Shown here: positions 32,648 to 40,233 of the stretch, in pieces | Numbering within the stretch: the stretch's first letter is position 1 | Layout: the number at the start of each line of letters is the position of its first letter | IMG/VR virus record: IMGVR_UViG_3300032116_000430 | Span: 1 to 43,059 of that record | Length of the DNA stretch: 43,059 bases | Source of the DNA: a virus | Reading direction: 5' to 3' (one strand) | Translations under genes and position numbers: made by a program | The notes under the pieces: generated by a model | What the model saw: only the letters and a program-made list of their open reading frames with translations | What the model was told of the DNA's origin: nothing | Database searches by the model: none

Positions 32648-32678
32648 GGCTATGCAGGAGCTGGCCCCCAGCATAGCC
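32648..32678. promoter_or_regulatory. palindromic promoter/operator GGCTATGC ... GCATAGCC
   Basis: GGCTATGC at 32648 and GCATAGCC at 32671 are exact inverted repeats around 15 bases. The minus copy gives GCTATGCT, a GCTAnnnT box, close to the ATG at 32641. The symmetry suggests a site for a dimeric protein or promoters on both strands. Confidence 0.4.
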
Positions 32679-32693
32679 GAAGTCGAGCCATGG

Positions 32694-32726
32694 AAAAGCC
32701 CCCAGGACTTCGCAGATCCTGGGGGC
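32694..32726 (-). terminator. intrinsic terminator after the capsid gene
   Basis: GCCCCCAGGA and TCCTGGGGGC form a perfect 10-base stem with a 9-base loop; the minus strand continues CTTTTCC. It lies 55 bases after the capsid stop and would give excess capsid mRNA over connector mRNA. Confidence 0.8.
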
Positions 32727-32780
32727 CAAACCAACGGAAGCAGTCCCCTATGACCGCCCCTCAGATCATAGCGCTAAGGG

Positions 32781-33830
32781 TCAGATCGTGCCGCCATAGG
32801 GCGAATTGACAATCAGTCGCACAACGGGGATCAAGCGCGGCTCCTCAAAAGCGAGAACAAAATTAGAGCCGGTTGCAAGCTGTGCATTTGTGGGATTGTC
32901 GAAGATGGCATTCCAGGAAGTACCAGCAACGTGCTGAACGTGATGGTAGTCAACAATGATGCCGTCCTGCTTGCTCAGGGCATTGCGGTCAGGCTCGATT
33001 TCCATTGGAATTTGATCGCCTTCTCGCATCACACCAGCGCCAGCCAGGTAGCAGACAAACTGCCGCTGCTGGCCGCTGGTGCCAATGATGGGGCATTGGT
33101 CGTCAACAACAACATTCAGGTTGCCAAAAATGCCAATCTGCTGGCTGCGATTGACGCCGCGACGGTCGGCATCGTAAGCAAGGAAGCCCACTTGCTCCAA
33201 GTAGGCGGCAACAAGCGAGTGCATCACGATAGTCGTAATGTCACTTTGCCGTTCGCCCAGCTTGTAACGTGCTTCGATCACATTCTCGGCTGTCAACCAG
33301 TTAGAGATAGTGGAACCAGTCGTAACCGACTTGTTAACGTTTTGCGTGGCATTAAGCGGGCCACCAGTGCCAAGCAAGCCCTCCATTTGGGCGATGAACT
33401 TAGCAGTCCGCAGCTTGTTCATAGCGGGGGCAAGCTGGCTGGCCAGGGAAGCCATTGGGTCTTCGCCAATAGCAAGCCGAGACAACTTATCGCCGGCATA
33501 GGCAAAGCCGCGATGAGTGATAGTAGCGTACTGAGTCGAAGCAGTGACTTTCTGGTAGGTAAAGTGACCTTCACCAGAAATGCCCCAGTCATTACTGGAG
33601 GTCATGCGTTCTTCGATCGGATTGATCGGGTCGAAGAACGGCGCTTCAATCCGAGTGCCAGTAGTGGCAGTCAGCTCAGAACTTGTAGCGATGATGCCAG
33701 AGCGGATCATCAAAGACTGCAGAAAAATTTGTTCCTGCAGGTATTGGCTAAACGGAGCCGACGTTGCAAGCCGAGTCAGACTTGCAACGTCACCTTGAAA
33801 CGTCCCGCCGTAATTGCCGAGGTAAGCCAC
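32781..33830 (-). CDS. major capsid protein (HK97-fold type)
   Basis: This 349-residue protein follows scaffold and portal genes in the standard order and has the length of a capsid subunit without a fused scaffold. It includes GTRIEAPFFDPINP, a middle with HRGFAYAGDKLSRLAIGEDP and a C-terminal PTNAQLATGSNFVLAFEEPR. It starts at GTG 33830, since no ATG is nearby, with the leader CTTTCTCTCAA and no Shine-Dalgarno. A strong terminator follows. HK97-like fold is inferred from context and pattern, not from alignment. Confidence 0.85.
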   Translation of the reverse strand: MAYLGNYGGTFQGDVASLTRLATSAPFSQYLQEQIFLQSLMIRSGIIATSSELTATTGTRIEAPFFDPINPIEERMTSSNDWGISGEGHFTYQKVTASTQYATITHRGFAYAGDKLSRLAIGEDPMASLASQLAPAMNKLRTAKFIAQMEGLLGTGGPLNATQNVNKSVTTGSTISNWLTAENVIEARYKLGERQSDITTIVMHSLVAAYLEQVGFLAYDADRRGVNRSQQIGIFGNLNVVVDDQCPIIGTSGQQRQFVCYLAGAGVMREGDQIPMEIEPDRNALSKQDGIIVDYHHVQHVAGTSWNAIFDNPTNAQLATGSNFVLAFEEPRLIPVVRLIVNSPYGGTI

Positions 33831-33908
33831 TTGAGAGAAAGCAATGGTGTGCGTTGGTCAGCAATACCGCGCAGCAGTGATGCTTTTGCTCAAGGGCTCA
33901 GCGCAGCC

Positions 33909-34586
33909 TTACCCTTTGCTTTTGGCGGCTGTATCCGCCTCAGCCTTCAGCTTAGCAGCAAGATCAGGGTTGCTTGTCTCAAGGTCAAGCCGCATGGTCA
34001 CATTGCCGCCAGGAAGGTAGGGATTGCGCGAGAGGTCGATGGGATCGCCTGCGGCAGGCCGGGAGCCCATGCCGCCACCGCCGCCCTTCGGCTTGAACAG
34101 GTAGGCGTACTGGGGATCCTTCCGCAGCCTGCCGGCGAGATCAGCGATGGTGCCCTTCTGTCCGCCGGCAGTGGCAACGGTTTTCCCGTCATCATCCGAG
34201 ACAAACGAATGCAATAATCCCCATGCGTGATCAGGTTGAAAGACTTCGCTTGCATTGAAGACAGCCAAAAAGTCAGAGCGCAGCCGATCCTGAGTGCGCT
34301 TTTCTTCCGCTTTTGCAATAGCTTGATCTCTTTCCTCAAGCTGCTTTCTCAGCTCCTCCTTTTCCTTTCGCTCCTGAGCAAGGAGTTCGGCAGTTCTGCC
34401 TTCATCTTCAAGCTCTTTCTTCTTGCGAGCCTCTTCCTTGTCACGCAATTCTTGCAGTTGAGCCTGCAACTGCTTTTTTTCGTCCAGGATTTCGCCTTTC
34501 TTGCCGTCAACAGTAGCAAGTCGCTCCCTGAGACTCTTGGCTTCCGCGGCTTCGGCCTGCAGCGCGGCGATTTCATCTGGTGTCAT
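33909..34586 (-). CDS. scaffolding protein
   Basis: This 225-residue protein has a long charged coiled coil (about residues 5-105: EIAALQAEAAEAKSLRERLA onward, rich in Lys/Glu/Gln). A Gly-rich C-terminal part includes KPKGGGGGMGSRPAAGDP and ends in Lys. This is the shape of a capsid scaffold that guides assembly and then leaves. It is encoded directly before the capsid gene. Its start shares a divergent palindromic promoter at 34603..34619 with the plus-strand gene at 34643. Confidence 0.82.
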   Translation of the reverse strand: MTPDEIAALQAEAAEAKSLRERLATVDGKKGEILDEKKQLQAQLQELRDKEEARKKKELEDEGRTAELLAQERKEKEELRKQLEERDQAIAKAEEKRTQDRLRSDFLAVFNASEVFQPDHAWGLLHSFVSDDDGKTVATAGGQKGTIADLAGRLRKDPQYAYLFKPKGGGGGMGSRPAAGDPIDLSRNPYLPGGNVTMRLDLETSNPDLAAKLKAEADTAAKSKG

Positions 34587-34602
34587 GGCTTGATTGATGG
34601 AT

Positions 34603-34619
34603 GCGCTATAGTGTAGCGC
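34603..34619. promoter_or_regulatory. divergent palindromic promoter GCGCTA-TAGTG-TAGCGC
   Basis: A perfect inverted repeat reads GCTATAGT on the plus strand and GCTACACT on the minus strand. Both are GCTAnnnT boxes in register with genes on each side (scaffold ATG 34586 and GTG 34643). The two -10-like boxes overlap, so only one direction could fire at a time. Confidence 0.5.
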
Positions 34620-34642
34620 GTAACCCTCTCAAGGAAACAACC

Positions 34643-34924
34643 GTGGCAAACCCAACCGCTCAAGCCGTGGCAGCACCGCCCGCAAAGCCGCCTGTCGCGC
34701 CACCGCCTGCGCCGCCTGCTGAGTCGGTCACCGAAACCGGTCCCGAAGAAACCGCCCTCGAAGAAACCGCCCCGCAAGTTGAGTATGTCAACATGAGCGG
34801 CCTGGTGCTAAAGAAAACGCAATACTCTGATGGAGAATGCGAAACCAAGGTGCTCAAAGAGCCAATGATCGCCCCTGAACTTGTGCGTGCTACCCGCAAA
34901 CTACAGCAAGCTCGCGGGTATTGA
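34643..34924 (+). CDS. small Pro-rich protein in the head block, opposite strand
   Basis: This 93-residue protein starts at GTG 34643, behind an AAGGAAA ribosome site; an ATG at 34601 lies inside the promoter palindrome and is not preferred. The first 50 residues are Pro/Ala/Glu-rich and disordered. The C-terminal 43 form a small domain (MSGLVLKKTQYSDGECETKV, then EPMIAPELVRATRKLQQARG). It is one of the few plus-strand genes in the structural region. Role unknown; timing control of head gene expression is possible. Confidence 0.65.
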   Translation: MANPTAQAVAAPPAKPPVAPPPAPPAESVTETGPEETALEETAPQVEYVNMSGLVLKKTQYSDGECETKVLKEPMIAPELVRATRKLQQARGY

Positions 34925-34940
34925 TTACGGCATCAGCGCA

Positions 34941-34977
34941 AAAGCCCTCTAGGCAGTAGCCTGGGGGGCTTTATTTT
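34941..34977. terminator. bidirectional terminator between convergent genes
   Basis: AAAGCCC...AGGC-AGTA-GCCT...GGGCTTT forms an interrupted stem with runs of T on both strands. It ends the plus-strand gene and overlaps the last codons of the portal gene on the minus strand. Confidence 0.75.
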
Positions 34978-36433
34978 GCTTGCCGGCAGCAGGCAACGGG
35001 CGATTTGCGGCCTGCTGCTCCATCAGGAACTTTTTGGCCTCAGCTTTTAGCTTCTCAACATTTTTCAGCAGTTCTTCGCGGTCCACATCTTCCGGTATCC
35101 ATTCGCCCTGGAACAGGATACGATGGAATAGCTCAGTCGTAATTTGCCCCTTATCTTCTAGGTCACTTAATACGCTTACGTCTTGGCCGAGCAAGCGATA
35201 GAAGTCAAAGTCTTTATCGACTATAACTTTAGGTGGTTCGATGTTTCTGTATTCAGCGGCCATCTTGAACGCTTTATTTAATCCTGTCTCAAGTTCCATC
35301 GCCGCAACTGCCAGCACGCAATTTGCTTGCTGGTGGTCAATGCGCTTCGCGTCAGCACTTTCTGCGACAAACTTCTGGCCTAAAAGTTTTGTTACGCCAA
35401 GGTGCGAGATTTCATTTTCCAGGCGATCCAGAAGTTCCGCTTGCGCCACAAAGGAGCCAGCATCACATTGAACCCAGTACGCTTTGTCTCCAGTGTTCAT
35501 TTTGATGGCATAATTGAGCCCCGTAACCCCTTCTTCGCCATCGTAATTTTCAAGCACTAGCAAGCCGATGGCGGCAATATGCAGCGAATGCAACAAGTCA
35601 GCCAATCGCCGGTAGTGGGCAATGTTAAGGTGTGCAACATCAGACAATGGAGGCGTTGCGCATAAGTAGCCCTCTTTTTCGGCGTAAATGCTGACAAGCG
35701 GAACGTAATTAAGAAGAAGCTCGCCGGATTCAATGCGATCCTGTTTGTCCGCTTCAAATACCTCATAAGCGCCAGGTCTGATTACGCGAGCAATAGGTAC
35801 ATACTCTTCGCCGTAGTCACCAGCGGCAGTCTTGCGTTCCTCCTGGTAGCGAAACATCGTCAGCGATGCGCCTGGATCGTCGCTTGCTCGCCGGCTGCCT
35901 AGATACTGCCATGGGTCAACCGGCACGAAATATGGGCGCAATGGGTCGATTTGATCGGCCCCAGATTCGGCCTTGCGTCTTTCTGCATCGACAATAATTG
36001 ACGACATGCCATAGGTCAACGCAACTTCCAGCCGTTTTTTGGCAAACTGATCCAAGGAAGTATCGTCACCGTCAACATTCTTCCTAAATTCATCTTCCCA
36101 ATACGGATCGCCGCCTTCTAGCTTAATGCGCCTGCGAAGCACCATGCCGGCAGCGTTCGCAATCAAGCGCTTAGTAAACGGTGCCAGAATGGAAAGATTA
36201 ACGCGAGCAATCCATGGATCATATTCAACATTTTGCGAAGTCTTTGTCTTGTTTTCTCTTGGCTCACGCGGCAAGTACACTTCCGCGTTTTCGTGCAAGT
36301 ATTCAGTGCCGCTTGTCACGGCTTGCATAATCTCCCACTTCTGCCGCATTCGCAGTACAGTGGTATCCATGAAGAATGGACTATCCTTGTCCGTGTAACG
36401 CGGATAAGCAAGCCGTATTCTCGTTATGTCCAC
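34949..36433 (-). CDS. portal protein (DUF4055/SPP1-like)
   Basis: This 494-residue protein has a portal-type layout: an N-terminal wing region (VNLSILAPFTKRLIANAAGM), a helical stem and a C-terminal charged helix (EELLKNVEKLKAEAKKFLME). It lies between the divergent terminase and the scaffold. It starts at GTG 36433, with a GCTAGACT box 22 bases upstream. The dodecameric ring forms the DNA entry channel at one capsid vertex. Confidence 0.85.
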   Translation of the reverse strand: MDITRIRLAYPRYTDKDSPFFMDTTVLRMRQKWEIMQAVTSGTEYLHENAEVYLPREPRENKTKTSQNVEYDPWIARVNLSILAPFTKRLIANAAGMVLRRRIKLEGGDPYWEDEFRKNVDGDDTSLDQFAKKRLEVALTYGMSSIIVDAERRKAESGADQIDPLRPYFVPVDPWQYLGSRRASDDPGASLTMFRYQEERKTAAGDYGEEYVPIARVIRPGAYEVFEADKQDRIESGELLLNYVPLVSIYAEKEGYLCATPPLSDVAHLNIAHYRRLADLLHSLHIAAIGLLVLENYDGEEGVTGLNYAIKMNTGDKAYWVQCDAGSFVAQAELLDRLENEISHLGVTKLLGQKFVAESADAKRIDHQQANCVLAVAAMELETGLNKAFKMAAEYRNIEPPKVIVDKDFDFYRLLGQDVSVLSDLEDKGQITTELFHRILFQGEWIPEDVDREELLKNVEKLKAEAKKFLMEQQAANRPLPAAGKQNKAPQATA

Positions 36434-36454
36434 TGTGGCGATCCGTTTGCGGCC

Positions 36455-36462
36455 AGTCTAGC
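36455..36462 (-). promoter_or_regulatory. promoter-like box GCTAGACT
   Basis: GCTAGACT on the minus strand, 21 bases before the portal start GTG. It is a GCTAnnnT match in the 82-base divergent gap between portal and terminase genes. Confidence 0.45.
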
Positions 36463-36515
36463 CTACCGGCACTGAGGCGCACAGGTTACAGTCAAGGCAA
36501 GATTGTTGAACTGGT

Positions 36516-37889
36516 GTGACCGTAGCCGCAGCCCCGACAGGACTTCGCCAAAGCGGTGATTTCGTAGTTGGCAAAAACCAGCTTTCCTTGCGCCCAATGC
36601 AAGGGTTGATCTTCAATGATCGCCGCCGCTTTCGCGTCGTCCTGGCTGGCCGGCGTGGGGGAAAGACATTGCTCGGTGCCGTCGAAATGCTGCGCGGTGC
36701 CGCTGAACGCAAGGGTAACTACTATTACGTTGCCCCTACCTACCGAATGGCAAAGGAAATTGCCTGGGATACCTACAAAAGCATTATTCCAGAACGCTGG
36801 ATACGAAAGAAGAACGAGTCTAATCTTAGGATTGACTTGATCAATGGCTCGGTTATCTATCTTAAGGGTTCAGAGGATCCTGACGCATTGCGCGGTCCTG
36901 CATTGTCCGGTGTCAATATGGACGAATGCGCGTTTCAGGAAGAATACACCTGGAACTCAGTCATAAGCCCTGCGTTATCTGACCGCAACGGATGGGCGCT
37001 ATTTACGACCACACCATCACCCGAAGGTACGGCGGGTTGGTTCTATGAGCTTATTCTGCTACTGAAAAATGCAGAGCTTGCTGATCCTGGCCTGGAGCGC
37101 TTGGATCCGCAGCAATGGTCGCTTTACGAATATACCTCCGTCCAAGGTGGCAACATTCCGCTTGATGAAATCGAAAGAGCGCGTAAAACGCTTGCACCAG
37201 AAGTATTTGAACGCGAATATGAAGCCAAGATTCTGTCCAATACGGGACTTGTGGTGTCCTGCTTTTCGATGGATAACATTGACTCCACTATCGAAGACGA
37301 CGAAAGACTGCCGCTTTATGTTGGCATAGACTTTAACAACGACCCGCTAACTGCAATTCTCGCTAACATTGTCAAGGTAAACGGCAGAGCCGTAGAATTG
37401 CGCATTTTTAATGAACTCAGCCTAAAAGCAGCCACTACATGGGATCTCGCGGAAGTGCTCACCAGGGAATATGGCGGTGACTGCTGGGAGGATGAAGATG
37501 CTGACACTCGCCGCCGGATTATTACATGCCCAGATCCAACCGGCAAGCGTAAGCAGACTTCGGGTATCGGTGTCAGTGATCATCAAATTCTGCGCAAAGC
37601 TGGCCTTACCGTTTATGCGCCAGAAGCGCCATATAATACTGCCGACAAGATTCGCGCCGTCAATGCAGCATTGCGCACTGCTGACGGAGAAGTGCATACC
37701 AGGATCCATCCACGCTGCCGGGAGCTAATTAAGTCATTCCGAACGCTTGGTTACGCCGAAGGTACAAGGATGCCAAACAAAAAGCTCGGCGTTGACCATG
37801 CGTTTGATGCGTTCGGCTATTTGTGCTTGGGCAAGTTTAACTTAGCAAAAGGCGAATCGGGTACAATCACGAGTCACAGGATCTACTGA
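36516..37889 (+). CDS. terminase large subunit
   Basis: This 457-residue packaging motor has all expected parts. Walker A is LAGRRGGKT (K50, T51) and Walker B is SGVNMDEC (D136, E137). Motif III is FTTTPS near residue 164. The C-terminal RNase H-like nuclease uses D272 (YVGIDFNND), D340 (CPDPTG) and D427/D431 (KLGVDHAFDAFG). It starts at GTG 36516. It is on the opposite strand to the portal and head genes, which is unusual. The small subunit is not beside it; a candidate lies at the right edge. Confidence 0.95.
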   Translation: MTVAAAPTGLRQSGDFVVGKNQLSLRPMQGLIFNDRRRFRVVLAGRRGGKTLLGAVEMLRGAAERKGNYYYVAPTYRMAKEIAWDTYKSIIPERWIRKKNESNLRIDLINGSVIYLKGSEDPDALRGPALSGVNMDECAFQEEYTWNSVISPALSDRNGWALFTTTPSPEGTAGWFYELILLLKNAELADPGLERLDPQQWSLYEYTSVQGGNIPLDEIERARKTLAPEVFEREYEAKILSNTGLVVSCFSMDNIDSTIEDDERLPLYVGIDFNNDPLTAILANIVKVNGRAVELRIFNELSLKAATTWDLAEVLTREYGGDCWEDEDADTRRRIITCPDPTGKRKQTSGIGVSDHQILRKAGLTVYAPEAPYNTADKIRAVNAALRTADGEVHTRIHPRCRELIKSFRTLGYAEGTRMPNKKLGVDHAFDAFGYLCLGKFNLAKGESGTITSHRIY

Positions 37890-37893
37890 TTCT

Positions 37894-38145
37894 CTATACT
37901 TCCTCGTTTTCCGTCGATTCTGCCGGCGGCAGGAAAGCAACTGGTCCTCGCCTCGGCCAGGAAAGCCGCCAGGTTTCGATCTGCTGCTCAGGTGGTTGTA
38001 TCGTATGCCACCTTTCTCCGCAGCATTCACAACGCCGCCTCCTTACGCGGCTGCCGCACACCATGTAGCGCGTTTCGACTACAGTTACATCAAATGAGCG
38101 GCAATCAGTGTTGACGCACTCGATTCTATTGTTTCGGCCACCCAT
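37894..38145 (-). CDS. NrdR-like zinc ribbon protein
   Basis: This 83-residue protein matches the zinc-ribbon half of the NrdR repressor: ECVNTDCRSFDVTVVETR, then RVRRRRCECCGERWHTIQ, the typical RRRR-CxxC pattern. The ATP-cone that senses nucleotides in NrdR is absent. In hosts NrdR represses ribonucleotide reductase genes, so a truncated phage version next to a dCTP deaminase could bind DNA as a regulator of nucleotide supply. TAATG overlap couples it to the gene upstream. Ogr/Delta-like activators are the alternative. Confidence 0.65.
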   Translation of the reverse strand: MGGRNNRIECVNTDCRSFDVTVVETRYMVCGSRVRRRRCECCGERWHTIQPPEQQIETWRLSWPRRGPVAFLPPAESTENEEV

Positions 38146-38417
38146 TAACGCGTTACGCCATTGAGCCGATCTTCAACTAGCTTGGCGTAGCCGGCAATGT
38201 CATGCCAGCTATCGGCGTAATTCGGGTCGCCGCATACGATCCGCCCAATTTTATGGCAGATCATATCCAGCGCTTCCTGCTGGTCTGCTTCCAGGGACTG
38301 CGGAGAGCCAAGATGGCGCTGGATCGTTGCTTTCAGCTCCTGCGTGATCGCAGCGTGATCTACGAACCTGCCGTAGCGACTGCCGCGATCCTTCAGTGTT
38401 TCCTCAAGGCTTGCCAT
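38145..38417 (-). CDS. DUF6378-like phage protein
   Basis: This 90-residue protein opens MASLEETLKDRGSRYGRFVD. It reads through QEALDMICHKIGRIVCGDP and ADSWHDIAGYAKLVEDRLNG, the conserved pattern of DUF6378, a small helical phage family of unknown function. It follows the dCTP deaminase with a four-base gap and precedes the NrdR-like gene with overlap, so all three form one operon. A role in nucleotide handling is only suggested by context. Confidence 0.8.
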   Translation of the reverse strand: MASLEETLKDRGSRYGRFVDHAAITQELKATIQRHLGSPQSLEADQQEALDMICHKIGRIVCGDPNYADSWHDIAGYAKLVEDRLNGVTR

Positions 38418-38421
38418 GGCT

Positions 38422-38937
38422 CTATCCCTTCGATGCGGTAACGGTTGCATCACCATTGTACCTGCCGGTGACGGCATACGACCGGCGAGGTGTCGCATCC
38501 ATCCGTGAAAACTTCATCTGGCCAATCTTAAGCCCCGGCCAAATGCCGATCTTATGAAGCTGGCGCACATTTATCAGCTCTAGCGTGAGCTTAGATCCGC
38601 CCCAGCCGGGATCTCCGAATCCGGCCATCAGGTGTTGAAACCCCTCCCTTGCACGGGAAGATTTAAGGATAAATTGCCCTTCTAAGTCTTCGGGCATATT
38701 AAACAGCGGCTCGGCTTCGGCCAGGAAAAACTGTTTTGGCACTATCAGGTAGGGGTTTTCGCTCGTATATCCAGCGATCGAGTACGGCACCATTGCCGGA
38801 CTTTCGGCTGATTCGATCATGATGTTGCTGCCTAACCGCAGATCAAGCGATGCTGGGTTCAGCAGCTCGGGATCAAATGGAACGACCATGCCAGCCATGC
38901 AGCGGTCGTAAATTTGCCAATCAGCAAGGGTGCCCAT
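38422..38937 (-). CDS. dcd: dCTP deaminase / dUTPase-family protein
   Basis: This 171-residue protein matches the trimeric dCTP deaminase/dUTPase fold: the N-terminal DPELLNPASLDLRLG and the active-site KSSRAREGF (Ser/Arg motif). AGFGDPGWGGSKLTLELINV and PGLKIGQMKF follow, then SYAVTGRYNGDA. In phages it makes dUMP from dCTP or removes dUTP to feed dTMP synthesis. It is the first gene of a minus-strand operon. Confidence 0.88.
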   Translation of the reverse strand: MGTLADWQIYDRCMAGMVVPFDPELLNPASLDLRLGSNIMIESAESPAMVPYSIAGYTSENPYLIVPKQFFLAEAEPLFNMPEDLEGQFILKSSRAREGFQHLMAGFGDPGWGGSKLTLELINVRQLHKIGIWPGLKIGQMKFSRMDATPRRSYAVTGRYNGDATVTASKG

Positions 38938-38990
38938 GATGCGTTGATTGTTACGGCTTCATCCTACCATGCTCTTGCCGGCAGGGATGA

Positions 38991-38999
38991 GCTATGATA
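38991..38999 (+). promoter_or_regulatory. promoter-like box GCTATGATA
   Basis: GCTATGATA on the plus strand, 23 bases before the ATG at 39023, in the divergent gap with the dCTP deaminase gene. A minus-strand TAGGAT lies in the same gap. Confidence 0.5.
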
Positions 39000-39022
39000 T
39001 GGGAGCCATTGCAGCCATCATC

Positions 39023-39286
39023 ATGTCGAGATACAAGCGTGATCCCTATTTGCCTTCGCCTGGGGTGTGCGATTGGCTGCTGGAGCAGAAATGGAGCGAA
39101 CGGATTCCGTCTATTGAGATGACCTTTCCCGAGGGAGGGGCATTCGGCTGCTCCCGTTCCTCACTGAACGGTTATCACGAAGCTCACGCAGCGATCGGCT
39201 GCGATGAAACGGCTCGGCTATTTATGCCAGACGATGCGCTGGACTCACTGCGCAAAGACGCAGCAGAAAGGCAGGAGCAACACTGA
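39023..39286 (+). CDS. hypothetical protein
   Basis: This 87-residue protein opens MSRYKRDPYLPSPGVCDWLL and contains EGGAFGCSRSSLNGYHEAHA. The start at ATG 39023 is chosen over ATGs at 38970 and 38987, which lie before the promoter-like box. I do not recognise it. First of three small plus-strand genes with 4 to 40 base gaps. Confidence 0.6.
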   Translation: MSRYKRDPYLPSPGVCDWLLEQKWSERIPSIEMTFPEGGAFGCSRSSLNGYHEAHAAIGCDETARLFMPDDALDSLRKDAAERQEQH

Positions 39287-39290
39287 CCCC

Positions 39291-39452
39291 ATGGAACGCC
39301 CACGCGATTACACGATGGTCCGGCATGATGGCCAGCCTGGTTGGAAGCTGCCGTATTCATACAAGCTGCTGCCTTCTGGCGGTCGCGTCGTCGTCATTGA
39401 CCCAAGCGGCATTACGCGGCTTGTTTCCCGCAAAGCGCTTACCCTGCAATAG
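39291..39452 (+). CDS. small hypothetical protein
   Basis: This 53-residue basic protein (MERPRDYTMVRHDGQPGWKL, then LPSGGRVVVIDPSGITRLVS) starts four bases after the preceding stop. The pattern of short beta strands ending in basic residues suggests a small SH3-like or ribbon fold. Function unknown. Confidence 0.55.
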   Translation: MERPRDYTMVRHDGQPGWKLPYSYKLLPSGGRVVVIDPSGITRLVSRKALTLQ

Positions 39453-39456
39453 GCGT

Positions 39457-39465
39457 GCTATGATT
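39457..39465 (+). promoter_or_regulatory. promoter-like box GCTATGATT
   Basis: GCTATGATT on the plus strand, 25 bases before the ATG at 39491. Same nonamer as at 29358..29366 on the minus strand. Confidence 0.5.
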
Positions 39466-39490
39466 GGTGTGTTCCAGCCAATGGCCCACC

Positions 39491-39964
39491 ATGCTCCTTT
39501 CAAAAGCCAAGATAACTGACCCTGCCACGGTTAAAGCGCTTGAGAATGCCACTAAAGAAGACGGCGGCGCTACTGTGCCCTGCCCGTGGGGGAGGGAAGA
39601 TGGCCGCGAGACGCTTTACCCTGCTGCCAAAGTTGAAGACCATAGGCTAGACTGCGCAGTAATGCAACGCGCTAGCAAGCAAGCGGCCGATGCTGTGGCA
39701 CGCCAGGCACGCCGTCAGGCTGAGATTGATGCTGATGCTTTGCGCCAGGCTACACAAGGCATGGTGAAAGAGAAAGAGTCCGAAAAGCCTTCAGTTGATC
39801 TCAAGCCTCGGCATGAAGTTGATAAGCAGCGAACCGCGAGCATTCTTCAAGCAATGATTCGCTATGTGCGAGTCGATAAGGCCATCCCAGAAGAATGGAT
39901 GGACGAATTAAGCGATCTTGTTTGGCGTCAGCGTGATAGGCTGGCGGCTAATACTGAAGATTGA
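39491..39964 (+). CDS. hypothetical helical protein
   Basis: This 157-residue protein opens MLLSKAKITDPATVKALENA. A long helix of Ala/Arg/Gln (RASKQAADAVARQARRQAEI, about residues 57-76) probably forms a coiled coil, and a C-terminal helical unit is rich in Trp. The leader AATGGCCCACC directly before the ATG decides this start; an in-frame GTG/ATG upstream lies within the promoter box. Followed by an intrinsic terminator. Family unknown. Confidence 0.68.
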   Translation: MLLSKAKITDPATVKALENATKEDGGATVPCPWGREDGRETLYPAAKVEDHRLDCAVMQRASKQAADAVARQARRQAEIDADALRQATQGMVKEKESEKPSVDLKPRHEVDKQRTASILQAMIRYVRVDKAIPEEWMDELSDLVWRQRDRLAANTED

Positions 39965-39988
39965 ACCCCTGCCCCCCCTTTTTTATTG

Positions 39989-40016
39989 TGCGCTGGCTTT
40001 ATGCTGGCGCATTTTT
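39989..40016 (+). terminator. intrinsic terminator of the 39023..39964 unit
   Basis: TGCGCTGGC and GCTGGCGCA pair over 9 positions with two G-U wobbles around a TTTAT loop, followed by TTTTT. It lies 25 bases after the last stop. Confidence 0.7.
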
Positions 40017-40019
40017 GTG

Positions 40020-40137
40020 TGTGGGTATATTTTGGGGGGAATGAAAAACAAGCAGTAGTTCTGCTTAGAGGTGAACTGTGGGTATATTTTGGGAGGATTA
40101 GAGAATTGGTATTATTTTGGGAGGATTAGAGAATTGG
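40020..40137. repeat. tandem repeat in the largest non-coding gap
   Basis: The gap 39965..40233 holds no convincing gene. GTATATTTTGGGAGGATT plus AGAGAATTG occurs at 40082..40108 and again with one extra T at 40109..40137. A shorter copy (GGTATATTTTGGGGGGA) lies at 40023..40039. The A/T tracts with G runs could be iterons, a binding array or remnants of a decayed gene; no function can be assigned. Confidence 0.6.
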
Positions 40138-40233
40138 ATGGAGGAGGTATGGACACCCCCGCCCCGGTACACCAGAACCGCAACCCTCCCCCGGTCGATA
40201 TAAAGAATAGGAGGAGGATTGCAGCCTGATAGG

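Noticed and set aside
31866-32729. Extended 287-codon version of the connector gene
   Set aside because: The upstream part overlaps two genes, crosses a terminator and has an unprotein-like Cys/Arg/His-rich sequence. The ATG at 32423 fits the gene spacing.
32931-34217. Long plus-strand open frame (428 codons) antisense to the capsid and scaffold genes
   Set aside because: It mirrors the codon pattern of the capsid gene and has no leader, promoter or recognisable domain. Long antisense frames over capsid genes are common artefacts.
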